Positions 19,013 through 28,798 are shown, counted from the first letter of the stretch. The stretch: DNA of 64,000 bases from Metarhizobium sp964253915 (GCF_964253915.1 NZ_CAXUSG020000005.1:62001-126000); one strand, 5' to 3'. Numbers and translations are program-made. The notes: a model not told the origin generated them from the letters alone.

Positions 19013-19525
19013 TCAGTTCGTTGCGCGCTCGACGGTCATTTCGCCCAGGTCGTCTATCAGCACCGTCCAGCCTTCGGCTTCCCGCGCCTGTGGATCGGTC
19101 TTCAGGTAGACGGTTGCAAAAAGGCCGGGCTGGCTCGTCGGCCCAGAGGAGCTTTCCGGCCGGATGTCGGTGACGTACGGCTTGAGCACGGTCAGCTGTT
19201 CGATTTCGACACTGGACACCACCTGCGGGCCTGATGCGCCAAGCGTCATCTGCTGCAGGTAGACCTTGGCCGTGCGGTCCGGCTGCCGCACGGAGACGAG
19301 CTTGTAATAACCTTGGCGTTTGGTCGCCGTGTCCCCGGATGCTGTCCCGGTTTCCCCCGCATCCTCCCAGTATCCGCTGCTGACGACAAAGGTCACGGTC
19401 GCGGGCAGGGCGTCGATGTCTTCGGCGGCGACGGTGCCGGCACCCAAAAGCAGCGCGGCACAGAGCAGCGCGCACCACATTTTCGGTTTCGTTGCCGTTG
19501 TTTTCACCAAAAATCCCTTCGTCAT
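19013..19525 (-). CDS. Secreted hypothetical protein coupled to NAD kinase
   Basis: 170 residues with a long signal region (KPKMWCALLCAALLLGAG, cleavage near VAAED). The mature part has no recognised domain; it is beta-rich (ATVTFVVSSGYWED, YYKLVSVRQPDRTAKVYLQQ). Its ATG overlaps the NAD kinase stop by four bases (ATGA, 19522-19525), so translation is probably coupled. There is no independent ribosome binding site worth naming, which agrees with coupling. Why an exported protein should be coupled to NAD kinase is not evident. Confidence 0.65.
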   Translation of the reverse strand: MTKGFLVKTTATKPKMWCALLCAALLLGAGTVAAEDIDALPATVTFVVSSGYWEDAGETGTASGDTATKRQGYYKLVSVRQPDRTAKVYLQQMTLGASGPQVVSSVEIEQLTVLKPYVTDIRPESSSGPTSQPGLFATVYLKTDPQAREAEGWTVLIDDLGEMTVERATN

Positions 19526-20295
19526 GTCGGAAACTGTTCTGCAAGAATGCGATCCGACCAGGAGCGGTCGGGATCGGAGAGAATGCGTGCCGTCGTATCG
19601 TCGGTCTGGGCGATACGGACATGAATCACGGTCTTCGCCTCGGTGTAGTCGGCCACGGCATTCACCGGCCGCTTGGCATGTTCCAGAACATGAATGTCCA
19701 CCGTGACCTTGTTCGGCAAAAGCGCGCCGCGCCAACTGCGCGGGCGAAACGGGCTGACCGGTGTAAGGGCGAGAAGCGGGGCATCGAGCGGCAGGATCGG
19801 TCCATGGGCGGAGAGATTGTAGGCGGTCGAACCTGCCGGCGTCGCCACCATGACGCCGTCACAGATCAGCTCCTCCAGCCGGGTCTTGCCGTCAATATCG
19901 ACCTTGAGTTTTGCCGCCTGATGCGACTGCCGGAACAGCGCCACCTCGTTGATCGCCAGCGCCATGGATTGCGAGCCGTCCAGGTGAGTCGCGGTCATGC
20001 GCAATGGCTGGATCTCGTTCGCCACCGCTTTCGAGATTCGTTCCTGCAGATTGACCGTATTATAGTCGTTCATGAGAAACCCGACGGAACCGCGGTTCAT
20101 GCCGTAGACCAGCTTGCCGGAATTCATCGTGCCGTGCAACGTCTGCAGCATGAAACCGTCGCCGCCGAGAGCGACGATGACATCGGCCTCTTCCGGATCG
20201 GAATTCCCATAGATGCGAATCAATTCGTCGCAAGCCGCCTGGGCGCCATCGGCCGTCGAGGCCAGGAAAGAAAGCAGATAGGGCGATCGAGCCAT
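19522..20295 (-). CDS. nadK: NAD kinase
   Basis: 257 residues. It phosphorylates NAD to NADP with ATP or polyphosphate in the cytoplasm. The GGDG motif is at residues 44-47, followed by NEVALFR and the glycine-rich AGSTAYNLSAHGPILP segment that binds NAD. The start at 20295 has AAAGGA upstream at the right distance; the frame is open to 20394 but without family similarity. The minus-strand hypothetical at 19013 overlaps its stop. Confidence 0.93.
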   Translation of the reverse strand: MARSPYLLSFLASTADGAQAACDELIRIYGNSDPEEADVIVALGGDGFMLQTLHGTMNSGKLVYGMNRGSVGFLMNDYNTVNLQERISKAVANEIQPLRMTATHLDGSQSMALAINEVALFRQSHQAAKLKVDIDGKTRLEELICDGVMVATPAGSTAYNLSAHGPILPLDAPLLALTPVSPFRPRSWRGALLPNKVTVDIHVLEHAKRPVNAVADYTEAKTVIHVRIAQTDDTTARILSDPDRSWSDRILAEQFPT

Positions 20296-20423
20296 GAACC
20301 GGTCCTTTGACGAGCGCTCCTTGGTATCGATAAACCGCTTTTGCGACAAGACGTTTCGCGCCGGGAGCCGATGCCGATACGGTGCGAAAAACAAACAGTT
20401 ACGTCCATCATTCCAGTTTTGGC

Positions 20424-20450
20424 TTTACACGATGCGAAAATCTGCTAACT
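20424..20450 (+). promoter_or_regulatory. Candidate promoter of tRNA-Thr
   Basis: TTTACA (20424-20429) and CTAACT (20445-20450), 15-16 bases apart, end 14 bases before the mature tRNA. Only a moderate match to the alphaproteobacterial housekeeping consensus. Confidence 0.35.
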
Positions 20451-20463
20451 GGACGTCACCAAT

Positions 20464-20539
<76 letters not shown>

Positions 20540-20825
20540 TTTTTTCCCGAATTTTTTAATCGAGATATCGCTTCGGCTGATTGTCCGTATCCAACGGTAA
20601 AATCACCGAATTCGCTCTAAGCCGAAATCAGGCAGAAGTGCCACTGATCTCCGCCGTGCAGATGTCACGAGCCGCTTCTCATCGGAAGAATTGCGGAGTT
20701 TGCGGGGTGGATATGATGCGCACCGTGCAGCGAAGGTGCCCTTGGGAGCGTGACGCGGTGAGATCACAGGTAGCTTCAGCAGAGTGACGAGTGCGCGATT
20801 GGGGTGCGCGCACTCGTCTATATGT
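20540..20825. other. Intergenic stretch between tRNA-Thr and the flagellin gene
   Basis: 286 bases with no supported gene, except the hairpin at 20786-20818 next to the flagellin stop. No duplicated tRNA 3' end (attachment site) was seen by eye. Confidence 0.5.
20786..20818 (-). terminator. Hairpin just past the flagellin stop
   Basis: GACGAGTGCGCG (20786-20797) pairs perfectly with CGCGCACTCGTC (20807-20818), a 12-bp stem with a 9-base loop, 7 bases from the flagellin stop. There is no T-run on the minus strand. Confidence 0.6.
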
Positions 20826-21728
20826 TCAGCGCAGCAGATCGCGCAAGAAGATAGCGTTTTCGTTGGTCCGGCTCAGGATCGACACGCTCGCCTGCTGGCG
20901 GATTTGATCCAACGCCAGATTGGCCGTTTCACGTACTACCTCGATGTCCATAATGCTGCTTGTCGACTGAGAAAGCTGGCTGGCATTCAGTGCGCGGCTT
21001 TGCATGTCGTAGTTCAACACAGATTGAGTTGCGCCGACGGTTGCTCGCGCTGAACTGACGCCGTCGATCATGCCTTTCAGCGCGACCACCATGTCAGTGG
21101 CTTCTTCGACAGTCGTCTCCGCGGTAATTTTCATTTCCTTGGACGATGCCGGAGTATTGCCTGACGACAGCAGGTGATAATCGCCATAGGACCGCGTGAG
21201 GATACCATCCTCTGCGTTGCTGCTGTAGAGCGCGTTCTTGCTCAGATCGATCTGTTCGGTCGCGGTTTCGGAGGTCCTATACGTCAACACCCCTGTCGCC
21301 CCTTCCGACACGCTGAGCAATTTTTCGCCATTGAAAGAGGTGTTCTTCGAAATAGATTCGATAGCCGACTTTACCTTCGAAAACTCGGCTCCGATGTTTT
21401 CTTTCTGGGCAGCGCTCGTGGTTCCGTTGGCCGCCTGCTGTGCCAGTAGCAGCATTCGCTGCAGCGAGTCTGTCGTAGAAGATAGTGCGCTGTCCGCGAC
21501 GCTTAGCATATTGGTGACATCGTGGGCCGAGTTCCCGGCGAAAGACGATGATTGGCCCAATGTCCCAGATCCAGCTAGAGCTGCAGCTAAACGTTCAGCT
21601 GGATCTGAGCCAGAGATCCGCAGTCCAGCCGACAACCTGGTCATGCTGTTGGCCAGGGAATTGGCTGTCTTCGACAGATTGTATTGGGCGTTCAAGCTGG
21701 CAATGTTCGTATTGATGGAAAGGGGCAT
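20826..21728 (-). CDS. Orphan flagellin-like protein
   Basis: 300 residues. The N-terminal D0/D1 helices are canonical (PLSINTNIASLNAQYNLSKT, then MTRLSAGLRI), as is the C-terminal helix (SQLSQSTSSIMDIEVVRETA and QIRQQASVSILSRTN). The usual DDAAGLAI motif after the N-terminal helix is replaced by GSDPAERLAAALAG. The middle domain is small. This simple-flagellin type differs from the rhizobial complex flagellins I know. Base composition is lower in GC than the neighbours (27 of 60 in 21301-21360), suggesting transfer. No other flagellar gene is in the window. The start at 21728 has GAGAGAAAAC upstream. Whether it enters the filament or has another role is unknown. Confidence 0.85.
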   Translation of the reverse strand: MPLSINTNIASLNAQYNLSKTANSLANSMTRLSAGLRISGSDPAERLAAALAGSGTLGQSSSFAGNSAHDVTNMLSVADSALSSTTDSLQRMLLLAQQAANGTTSAAQKENIGAEFSKVKSAIESISKNTSFNGEKLLSVSEGATGVLTYRTSETATEQIDLSKNALYSSNAEDGILTRSYGDYHLLSSGNTPASSKEMKITAETTVEEATDMVVALKGMIDGVSSARATVGATQSVLNYDMQSRALNASQLSQSTSSIMDIEVVRETANLALDQIRQQASVSILSRTNENAIFLRDLLR

Positions 21729-22321
21729 GTTTTCTCTCGATTTGAATAACATCTTGAATAAAGAGCGGCGTCATGCCGAAAACCGCGCTCTGTCATTTGC
21801 GCGCTGCGTATCGCAAGGGACATAAAGCACACCAAGCATTTTTATTGCCTGTATTGATTTGATTGAATTTTATGGAATTTTACTTTTTTACTGATGGGAT
21901 ATTCAACAGAAGCGTCTGTTGTTCCACCTGGCTCAAAGCAGGCTGACTGGGCGCCCCCACACGTGCACCGATATGGCTGGGATTGCATGTGGCTATCGGT
22001 TCGATGTCGCGCGCTGATCCTTGGGTTGGGTGCACGCCTTGTCCGATGGTGGAAATCGCCGCAGTAAAATTTCAGGTATTTAGCCTCGTTGTGGACATAT
22101 TCCCGATATAGAGAGAAGAAATGTAATGCCTATCGAGGGGCGGTTTGATCGAAAATCGGTCGTTACCCTTGTCTTTTCCTCGAAAAGCACTACGTCTCAT
22201 ATATCGAACTTTGCTAGAGACTCTTGTACGACGCCTTTCTACGGCTCTTTCCGATCTCCTCTCATCGTCGATCTATCATGGCCAATCTGGCCAGTTCTCC
22301 AGCGATTGAAAGGAAATCGTT
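21729..22321. other. AT-rich intergenic region upstream of the cold-shock gene
   Basis: About 590 bases between the divergent flagellin and csp genes. Positions 21841-21900 are strikingly AT-rich (15 G/C in 60). The stretch must hold both promoters and probably the long 5' leader usual for cspA-type messages. Short open frames in it (for example 22126-22425) lack coding features. Confidence 0.5.
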
Positions 22322-22531
22322 ATGAATACAGGTACCGTAAAGTGGTTCAACAGCACCAAGGGTTTTGGCTTCATTCAGCCCGACAACGGCGGCACGGACG
22401 TCTTCGTTCACATTTCTGCCGTTGAGCGTTCCGGCATCCGGAACCTCGTCGAAGGCCAGAAGATCCGTTACGACATCGTACAGGATCGCCGTTCGGGCAA
22501 GAATTCTGCGGACAATCTGCAGGCTGCTTAA
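22322..22531 (+). CDS. CspA-family cold-shock protein
   Basis: 69 residues, one cold-shock domain covering almost the whole protein. RNP1 (KGFGFI) and RNP2 (VFVHIS) motifs are intact. It binds single-stranded RNA and acts as an RNA chaperone. The ATG is preceded by GAAAGGA. A rpsU-type gene follows after a terminator; both start sites have nearly the same TTGAAAGGAAA leader, suggesting coordinated translation. A member of a multi-copy family, so no specific number is assigned. Confidence 0.95.
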   Translation: MNTGTVKWFNSTKGFGFIQPDNGGTDVFVHISAVERSGIRNLVEGQKIRYDIVQDRRSGKNSADNLQAA

Positions 22532-22591
22532 TTCGATCGTTGTCCCGCGTGACCACGGATGTACTGGCACGCTTGAGACGATGACGTCGGA

Positions 22592-22622
22592 AGGTCGGGG
22601 TCTCCCCGGCCTTTTTGTTTTT
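22592..22622 (+). terminator. Intrinsic terminator between csp and the S21 gene
   Basis: A 10-bp stem (22592-22601 with 22605-22614, one G-T pair) with a 3-base loop runs straight into a T-rich tail. It lies 60 bases after csp and 46 bases before rpsU, so it probably sets the csp:rpsU ratio. Confidence 0.8.
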
Positions 22623-22659
22623 TATTTCGGCCCAATTCCATTGCTTGAAAGGAAACGTT

Positions 22660-22902
22660 TTGCAGATACTCGTGCGTGACAACAATGTCGAACAAGCCCT
22701 CCGAGCCCTGAAGCGCAAGATGCAGCGTGAAGGCATATTTCGTGAAATGCGCGCCCGGACCGCCTATGAAAAGCCGTCCGTGAAGCGGGCGCGGGAAAAG
22801 CAGGAAGCTGTTCGCCGCGCGCGGAAACTGGCGGTCAAGCGGGCACAGCGCGAAGGTCTTCTCCCGGCGCCCAAGAAGAAAATTGTCACGCGTAGCAGAT
22901 AA
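22660..22902 (+). CDS. rpsU: Small-subunit ribosomal protein S21
   Basis: 80 residues. The S21 family core is clear: ILVRDNNVEQALRALKRKMQ, then the basic YEKPS.KRAREK.EAVRRARK tail. It is part of the 30S platform and helps start translation. The start is TTG at 22660, supported by GAAAGGAAACG eight bases upstream and by the S21 N-terminus beginning right there; an ATG at 22615 would add unrelated residues. Rhizobia often have more than one S21 gene; this copy is paired with a cold-shock gene. The C-terminus is longer than in E. coli S21. Confidence 0.92.
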   Translation: MQILVRDNNVEQALRALKRKMQREGIFREMRARTAYEKPSVKRAREKQEAVRRARKLAVKRAQREGLLPAPKKKIVTRSR

Positions 22903-22928
22903 GGGTAGGGCAACAGAGGAGAGCCGTG

Positions 22929-23141
22929 ATGGTCGACAAAGATCAGTTGTTCAACCCCGTGAAAATGTCGGCCCAAGCCAAAGCGGCACAAACCGACAAG
23001 ACGGCAAAAGATATCCTGGCTGCCGAAGCGGCCGCGCGTGCGGCCAAGACGGCAAAACTTCGTTCGGCGCGCCTCGATCAGGCTCCCGTGCCCGACACCG
23101 GCGAGAACGGTAAAGCCACACGCCGGACCAAGGCAAAATAA
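22929..23141 (+). CDS. Small Ala/Lys-rich hypothetical protein
   Basis: 70 residues, MVDKDQLFNPVKMSAQAKAA onward, rich in Ala, Lys and Arg and probably largely helical or disordered; it could bind nucleic acid. GAGGAGAG lies just upstream of ATG 22929. It follows rpsU by 26 bases in the same direction, so it is probably the last gene of csp-rpsU. No named family recognised. Confidence 0.6.
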   Translation: MVDKDQLFNPVKMSAQAKAAQTDKTAKDILAAEAAARAAKTAKLRSARLDQAPVPDTGENGKATRRTKAK

Positions 23142-23169
23142 TCCCGGCATCGCCGTCCTCGGAAAAATC

Positions 23170-24333
23170 TCAGATCATGGGCACGGCTGAAAGCAGGATG
23201 CAGGCAGTCTGGCCCCAGCTGCGCGGCGCATTCATCAGTTTCTGGTAGAATTTCCTGGCGGCGCGCAGCAGCGTGTGTGTCAGCACCGCCAGTTTGCCGG
23301 GAACGCTACGCGGCCGTTCGATCATGTAGATCGTCGTCGGGATCGTGCCGAACTCCCGTTTATAGGGTTCGTCGCCGATAGTGAAATCGAACACCTTGTC
23401 TTCCGCCGCAATGCGTTTTTCGATCAGGCTGTCGAGAAACACGAATCCCGGCGAGTGACGGCCATAATTCTCGTAGTCGCAACCGATCAGCAGCATGTGG
23501 TACCGGCCGGCATGGGTCAGTCCGAAGATTCGGCCGATGGGTGCGCCGTCGCACGTCATCATGCTTGTATGCGACAGGCCGGCGTCGGCGCCATTGCAGG
23601 CCACCGTCGAATAGAAGTCGCGCACTGCCTGCCGGTTGAGCGGATCGTTCTTGAAACGGCCGCGCCGGACCTCGGCAAGGCCGACCAAGGCCTGCCGGAT
23701 GTCCGTGCGATCGGCGATTTCCTTGAGTTGCACATCCCCAGAGCGGAAAAGGCGGCGCTTCTTTCGATCGAGATATCGGCGAAAGCTGGTGGTCATCGCG
23801 CCGGCGCGCCAGCTCTGATGGTCGCCGCCGAGGGGCGTGCTGTGCGCGGTAAAATCGTGCTGGCGGAAATTGGCGGGGAAAAACAAGGCCCACTGGCTGA
23901 TGTCCCGTTTGCGGATATGCCGGATGCGCAGGATGTCGTGATCCGGCAAAAGTGCGGCAATCCTTTCCTTCAACTCGTCCATCCGCCTCAGGCTGCGGCG
24001 GTTGTCGCGACGAACGACAGGGGCGTTGTAATCGCTGACACCGAGATCCGCCGGCTCGATGACCGAGAGGCCGCTGACGGTGCGGACCACCAGCGGCAGC
24101 AGAAATTGCAATTGACCGCCGCCGTCGTAGCCGCAGATGATCAGCGGTCGTGCCTTGGCGTCGTGAAGCAGGTGGTCGTAGATCGCCTGCAGCCAGACCG
24201 GATGCTGGAAGACCGTCGCGCCGCTTTCTCCGAACAGCTTTCCGTAGGGCTCGCCGGTGAAATCGAAGCCCTCGAGACGTTCCAGACGCAGGCCCTCCAG
24301 AGCGTCGTCGCGGTTGACGTGCGGCAAGATCAT
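23170..24333 (-). CDS. CelD/BcsL-family GNAT acyltransferase
   Basis: 387 residues. The C-terminal half has the Acetyltransf_6 (BioF2-like/CelD) features: LAEVRRGRFKNDPL, the ISHTSMMTCDGAPIGRIFGLT-like acceptor strand and the diagnostic DFTIGDEPYKREFG near the end. The N-terminal half (PVWLQAIYDHLL, LIICGYDGG, LQFLLPLVVRT) is the paired GNAT fold of this family. Such proteins are linked in rhizobia to exopolysaccharide or cellulose modification, but the substrate here is unknown. No polysaccharide cluster is nearby. Confidence 0.8.
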   Translation of the reverse strand: MILPHVNRDDALEGLRLERLEGFDFTGEPYGKLFGESGATVFQHPVWLQAIYDHLLHDAKARPLIICGYDGGGQLQFLLPLVVRTVSGLSVIEPADLGVSDYNAPVVRRDNRRSLRRMDELKERIAALLPDHDILRIRHIRKRDISQWALFFPANFRQHDFTAHSTPLGGDHQSWRAGAMTTSFRRYLDRKKRRLFRSGDVQLKEIADRTDIRQALVGLAEVRRGRFKNDPLNRQAVRDFYSTVACNGADAGLSHTSMMTCDGAPIGRIFGLTHAGRYHMLLIGCDYENYGRHSPGFVFLDSLIEKRIAAEDKVFDFTIGDEPYKREFGTIPTTIYMIERPRSVPGKLAVLTHTLLRAARKFYQKLMNAPRSWGQTACILLSAVPMI

Positions 24334-24534
24334 GATTCCCGTTTCAATTTTAAAGTTAGCTTAGCATCCGCCGGGCCGGCCTGCGTTCAAAAGCTTTTAT
24401 TAACGTTAAAACCTCATGGCACCTGTGATGGTTGCAAAGGCGTGGCAACGGTACGCATTGCAATCTTGCAGCTTTTGCGGCGATAGTCGCGCTTGATCGG
24501 CGTGTGGCGCCGCGGTTCTTTTGGGGAGACGTGC

Positions 24535-25275
24535 ATGCGTGTAAAAGCCCTCTTGCTGCTGGGCATCCTAGGCGGCATTGCCGCGCCGGTTCTGGCGGAA
24601 GAACTGGGGCCGTTCGACGAACCGGTCAGCGAGGAAACGCTGGAATTGCCGGCCAGCGATCTCAATCCCGATGCCAAGCCCCAAGTTGCCTGCAGCCGGT
24701 TCGCTGCCTTTGCGGTCAAGGAAGTCGATATCGGCGAGGTCGGTGCCGAGAAACTGTCGCTGATGGCGCCGACAGATGCCTGCACTGTCGATACGCCCGG
24801 CGAAAAGATCGTCAAGGACGACGCGGCAGGCTATTTCCTGGGTGTTTCCGGCGACTACGTGTTTTTCCAGGCGCCCGATGGCTGGAACGGCGGGTTGCCC
24901 TTCGTCGTCTACGACCGCCGGACGGCGGGGCGGCTTTTCGACGATGCCTTTGCCGGTGATGGATTTACCGAGATCAAGGCCGCTGCCGATACGCTGATGT
25001 TGCGCTACCGGCGGTCTATGACGACGGAATGTTCGCTGTACAAGGATACCGGCAGCTGCGCCGCCGCGATCGCCGCGAAAACCGGACTGACGGCAAAACG
25101 CATTCCCGATTGCACGGCAGTTTACGAAGCGGAAAAGAAGCGTACGCCGGATTTTACGTCCGAGATCGAGAAACTGCCGACGGTTATCAACTATCCCGTC
25201 GAGATGCAGTGGACCAGCGGCAAGGCAACGTTTTCGCCGATGGACGGGGACGTGACCTGCAACCTGCCGTCCTGA
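24535..25275 (+). CDS. Secreted hypothetical protein
   Basis: 246 residues with a signal peptide (MRVKALLLLGILGGIAAPVL, cleavage near LAEE). The mature protein has six cysteines spread through it (for example VACSRF, DACTVD, TECSLYKDTGSCAA, IPDCTAVY, VTCNLPS), pointing to disulfides and a periplasmic location. Repeated YFLGVSGDYVFFQ-like strands suggest a beta fold. GGGGAGACG precedes the start. I recognise no named family. Confidence 0.7.
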   Translation: MRVKALLLLGILGGIAAPVLAEELGPFDEPVSEETLELPASDLNPDAKPQVACSRFAAFAVKEVDIGEVGAEKLSLMAPTDACTVDTPGEKIVKDDAAGYFLGVSGDYVFFQAPDGWNGGLPFVVYDRRTAGRLFDDAFAGDGFTEIKAAADTLMLRYRRSMTTECSLYKDTGSCAAAIAAKTGLTAKRIPDCTAVYEAEKKRTPDFTSEIEKLPTVINYPVEMQWTSGKATFSPMDGDVTCNLPS

Positions 25276-25329
25276 CCGACGCGCCAGCCGGAGAGGCCGG
25301 CGCGCGGTATTGTCCCGCCGGGCGGCGGC

Positions 25330-26199
25330 TTATCGTTTCAGGTGCCGTCGCGTTGCATAAAGCGCGATGGCGGCTGCGTTCGAAACGTTGAGCGACTTGA
25401 TCCGGCCGGGCATGTCGAGCCGCGCCAGGGTGTTGACTGTCTCGCGGGTCTTCTGACGCAGGCCCTTGCCTTCTGCGCCGAGCACCAGGGCGACCTTTTC
25501 GCCTGCAAGACTTTCTTCCAGCGGGGCGGGGCCTTCCGAATCGAGGCCGACGGTATGGAAACCGAGCTCGTGCAGCTCGCCGAGCGTATCTGCCAGGTTG
25601 GTGATCTGGATATAGGGAATCATTTCCAGCGCGCCGGAGGCCGATTTGGCGAGCACGCCCGATTCGGTCGGGCTATGGCGCATCGTCGTGATGACCGCTC
25701 CGGCGTCGAAAGCGACGGCCGAGCGCATCAGGGCGCCGACATTGTGCGGATCGGTCACCTGATCGAGAACCAGGAGCAGCGGGCTTTGTTTCAAAGCCTC
25801 TAGGCGGCGAACGGGCAGGGGACGGGTTTCGAGCATGACGCCCTGATGAATCGCCTCGGGGCCGAGGATCTTGTCGATATCCTGCGGCGAGACCATCTGC
25901 ACGGGAATGCCAAGGGCCTCTGCGTCGATGTCCAGCCGTGCCAACGCATTCTGGGTCACCGACAACTGGATGTTCTTGCGCTCCGGGTTTTCAAGAGCGG
26001 CGCGAACCGTGTGCAGGCCATAAAGAAAGACCTGGTTGGCTTCGAGCGCCGGCGGCTTCCAGTCATCGCTGCCGGGGCGTTTGCGCTTCTGTTTCTGAGG
26101 GGTCGGGATTTCGCCGCGCTCGCGTTTGGCGTCGCGGTGGGCGCGGCGCAGCGTGGCGTAGTGGGTGTCCCGGGCGGACGGGTCTTTATCTTTGCTCAT
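25330..26199 (-). CDS. rlmB: 23S rRNA (guanosine-2'-O)-methyltransferase RlmB-type
   Basis: 289 residues of the TrmH/SpoU SPOUT family. Motif 1 (DPHNVGALMRSAVAF), motif 2 (LVLGAEGKGLRQ) and motif 3 (SLNVSNAAAIALY) are all intact; a substrate-binding domain (about residues 55-125) and a basic N-terminal extension (KQKRKRPGSDDWK) precede them. RlmB methylates a guanosine in the peptidyltransferase centre of 23S rRNA. Specificity between RlmB and close TrmH relatives is by resemblance. It lies divergently upstream of tRNA-Tyr and tRNA-Gly. Confidence 0.88.
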   Translation of the reverse strand: MSKDKDPSARDTHYATLRRAHRDAKRERGEIPTPQKQKRKRPGSDDWKPPALEANQVFLYGLHTVRAALENPERKNIQLSVTQNALARLDIDAEALGIPVQMVSPQDIDKILGPEAIHQGVMLETRPLPVRRLEALKQSPLLLVLDQVTDPHNVGALMRSAVAFDAGAVITTMRHSPTESGVLAKSASGALEMIPYIQITNLADTLGELHELGFHTVGLDSEGPAPLEESLAGEKVALVLGAEGKGLRQKTRETVNTLARLDMPGRIKSLNVSNAAAIALYATRRHLKR

Positions 26200-26299
26200 G
26201 CGGTCTTATAGCGGCGCGCGGCTCCAGCGCATAGTCCCGTCTATTAAGGGCCTTTCCACAGGGCTTGAAATTTTTCAGCAATTTTCCACTGTCATCGTG

Positions 26300-26329
26300 T
26301 TGACAGAAACGGAACGGGCGGTCATATAC
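26300..26329 (+). promoter_or_regulatory. Candidate promoter of tRNA-Tyr
   Basis: TTGACA (26300-26305) and CATATA/ATATAC (26323-26329), 17-18 bases apart, a near-consensus promoter about 70 bases before the tRNA. It would also drive tRNA-Gly. Confidence 0.65.
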
Positions 26330-26398
26330 GCGGCGCAGACGACGGGCGGCAACGCTTCACAGTCTAGCAAACTTGGTCGACCGATCCGGACGAATACT

Positions 26399-26483
26399 GG
26401 AGAGATGCCCGAGTGGTTAAAGGGGACGGACTGTAAATCCGTTGGCTCAGCCTACGTTGGTTCAAATCCAACTCTCTCCACCA
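26399..26483 (+). tRNA. tRNA-Tyr (anticodon GTA)
   Basis: 85 nt with encoded CCA and the long variable arm expected of a type II tRNA-Tyr. Acceptor GGAGAGA pairs with TCTCTCC; anticodon arm GGACTGTAAATCC gives GTA; T-arm GGTTCAAATCC. Confidence 0.97.
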
Positions 26484-26507
26484 TTCGTTCCAGATCGGAC
26501 CATCCCC

Positions 26508-26581
26508 GCGGGTATAGCTCAATGGTAGAGCAGCAGCCTTCCAAGCTGAATACGCGGGTTCGATTCCCGCTACCCGCTCCA
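26508..26581 (+). tRNA. tRNA-Gly (anticodon TCC)
   Basis: 74 nt with encoded CCA. Acceptor GCGGGTA pairs with TACCCGC; anticodon arm CAGCCTTCCAAGCTG gives TCC. It lies 24 bases after tRNA-Tyr and is probably cotranscribed with it. Confidence 0.97.
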
Positions 26582-26709
26582 GCCTTGACCCCAAAAATAG
26601 TAGCGCATTGAACGGCATCGTAGCGATGTCTGTCGTGGGTTCTTAATATCTTTCCGGATAGGTCTTCTCCCGCAGAACATTTTCGTTCTCCAGTTTTGGG
26701 ATCCGACTT

Positions 26710-27204
26710 ATGAAAAAGACAATTTTCGCCGCTGCTCTGGCAGCCATGCTCCTTCCGTCTGTCTCCTTTGCCGCTACACTCCATTTCCCCAGTGACGACC
26801 CGGTCGCCGAGATCACGATCCCGGATGCCTGGAACCCGAAGGAAACCGACAGCGGCATCGACGCCACCTCGGACGACAACTCGATCTATCTGTCGATCGA
26901 CGTTGCCTCGGCCGGGACGTCCGACAAGGTCATCGATGACGTCTTTAAGTTTCTCGCCGACAACGGCGTGACGGTCGATCCGGCCACCCAGAAGCAGTCC
27001 GAGGACGAGATCAACGGCATGACCATGACCAGCTTCGACTGGAGCGGCACCGACAAGGACGGCGACGTTTCGATCAGTGTTGCGCTTGTCGCTCCGAAGC
27101 CGGACAAGCTGCTGGTCATTACCTATTGGGGCACGAAGGGCGAGCAGGAAAAGAATGCTGCGGCATTGGTTGCCCTGATCACGTCGCTGAAGCCCGCGAA
27201 CTAA
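26710..27204 (+). CDS. Secreted hypothetical protein upstream of tufA
   Basis: 164 residues with a clean signal peptide (MKKTIFAAALAAMLLPSVSF, cleavage at FAAT). The mature part (EITIPDAWNPKETDSGI, SIDVASAGTSDKVIDDVF, VALVAPKPDKLLVITYWGT) is an acidic alpha/beta protein without cysteines. It resembles periplasmic proteins of unknown function annotated in rhizobia; I cannot name the family. It lies in the tRNA-tuf gap, unlike E. coli. Confidence 0.7.
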   Translation: MKKTIFAAALAAMLLPSVSFAATLHFPSDDPVAEITIPDAWNPKETDSGIDATSDDNSIYLSIDVASAGTSDKVIDDVFKFLADNGVTVDPATQKQSEDEINGMTMTSFDWSGTDKDGDVSISVALVAPKPDKLLVITYWGTKGEQEKNAAALVALITSLKPAN

Positions 27205-27493
27205 ATCTGAACTGCATGCCGCGTACGGCCTCCGGCCGTGACGTCGGCTATCGCACCGCCTCCGGCGCGCCGCTTTTCGGCTGTCGGGGGCGTTGTTTTT
27301 TCAAAGCCCGGCACAAGCGGTCCGGCTTGGCGCCAGCGAAAAACGCCGGCTGCCGTTTTTCTCGCTTTTGCAGGGAGATGCCTGTCCGGGCGTCCCTTGT
27401 AATTAGGTCTTGCGCATTTGTTGCGAAAGCCTTAAACGGCGGCACTAAACCCGCTCGCCGGGTCCCCCTTATCGATCCATAGGAAGCATTCAA

Positions 27494-28669
<1,176 letters not shown>

Positions 28670-28692
28670 TCGAAAGATTATTCCTTAAAGAG

Positions 28693-28720
28693 AACCCCGC
28701 CGGCAACGGCGGGGTTTTTT
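28693..28720 (+). terminator. Rho-independent terminator after tufA
   Basis: A perfect 10-bp stem (28693-28702 with 28707-28716), GCAA loop and T-run, starting 24 bases after the tufA stop. Confidence 0.9.
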
Positions 28721-28798
28721 GTTTGCCCGCCTGGGCGGAGTTGTGATGGCGGGCAGCCGAATTGCATAATGACGAAAATGATATGAGGGAGGAAACCC

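Noticed and set aside
20540..20825. Possible integration site (att repeat) beside tRNA-Thr
   Set aside because: No repeat of the tRNA 3' end, integrase or mobility gene seen nearby.
22126..22425. Frame overlapping the cold-shock gene start
   Set aside because: Out of frame with csp, overlaps its start, no coding character.
26165..26611. Frames reading through tRNA-Tyr and tRNA-Gly
   Set aside because: They cross two tRNA genes and are not plausible proteins.
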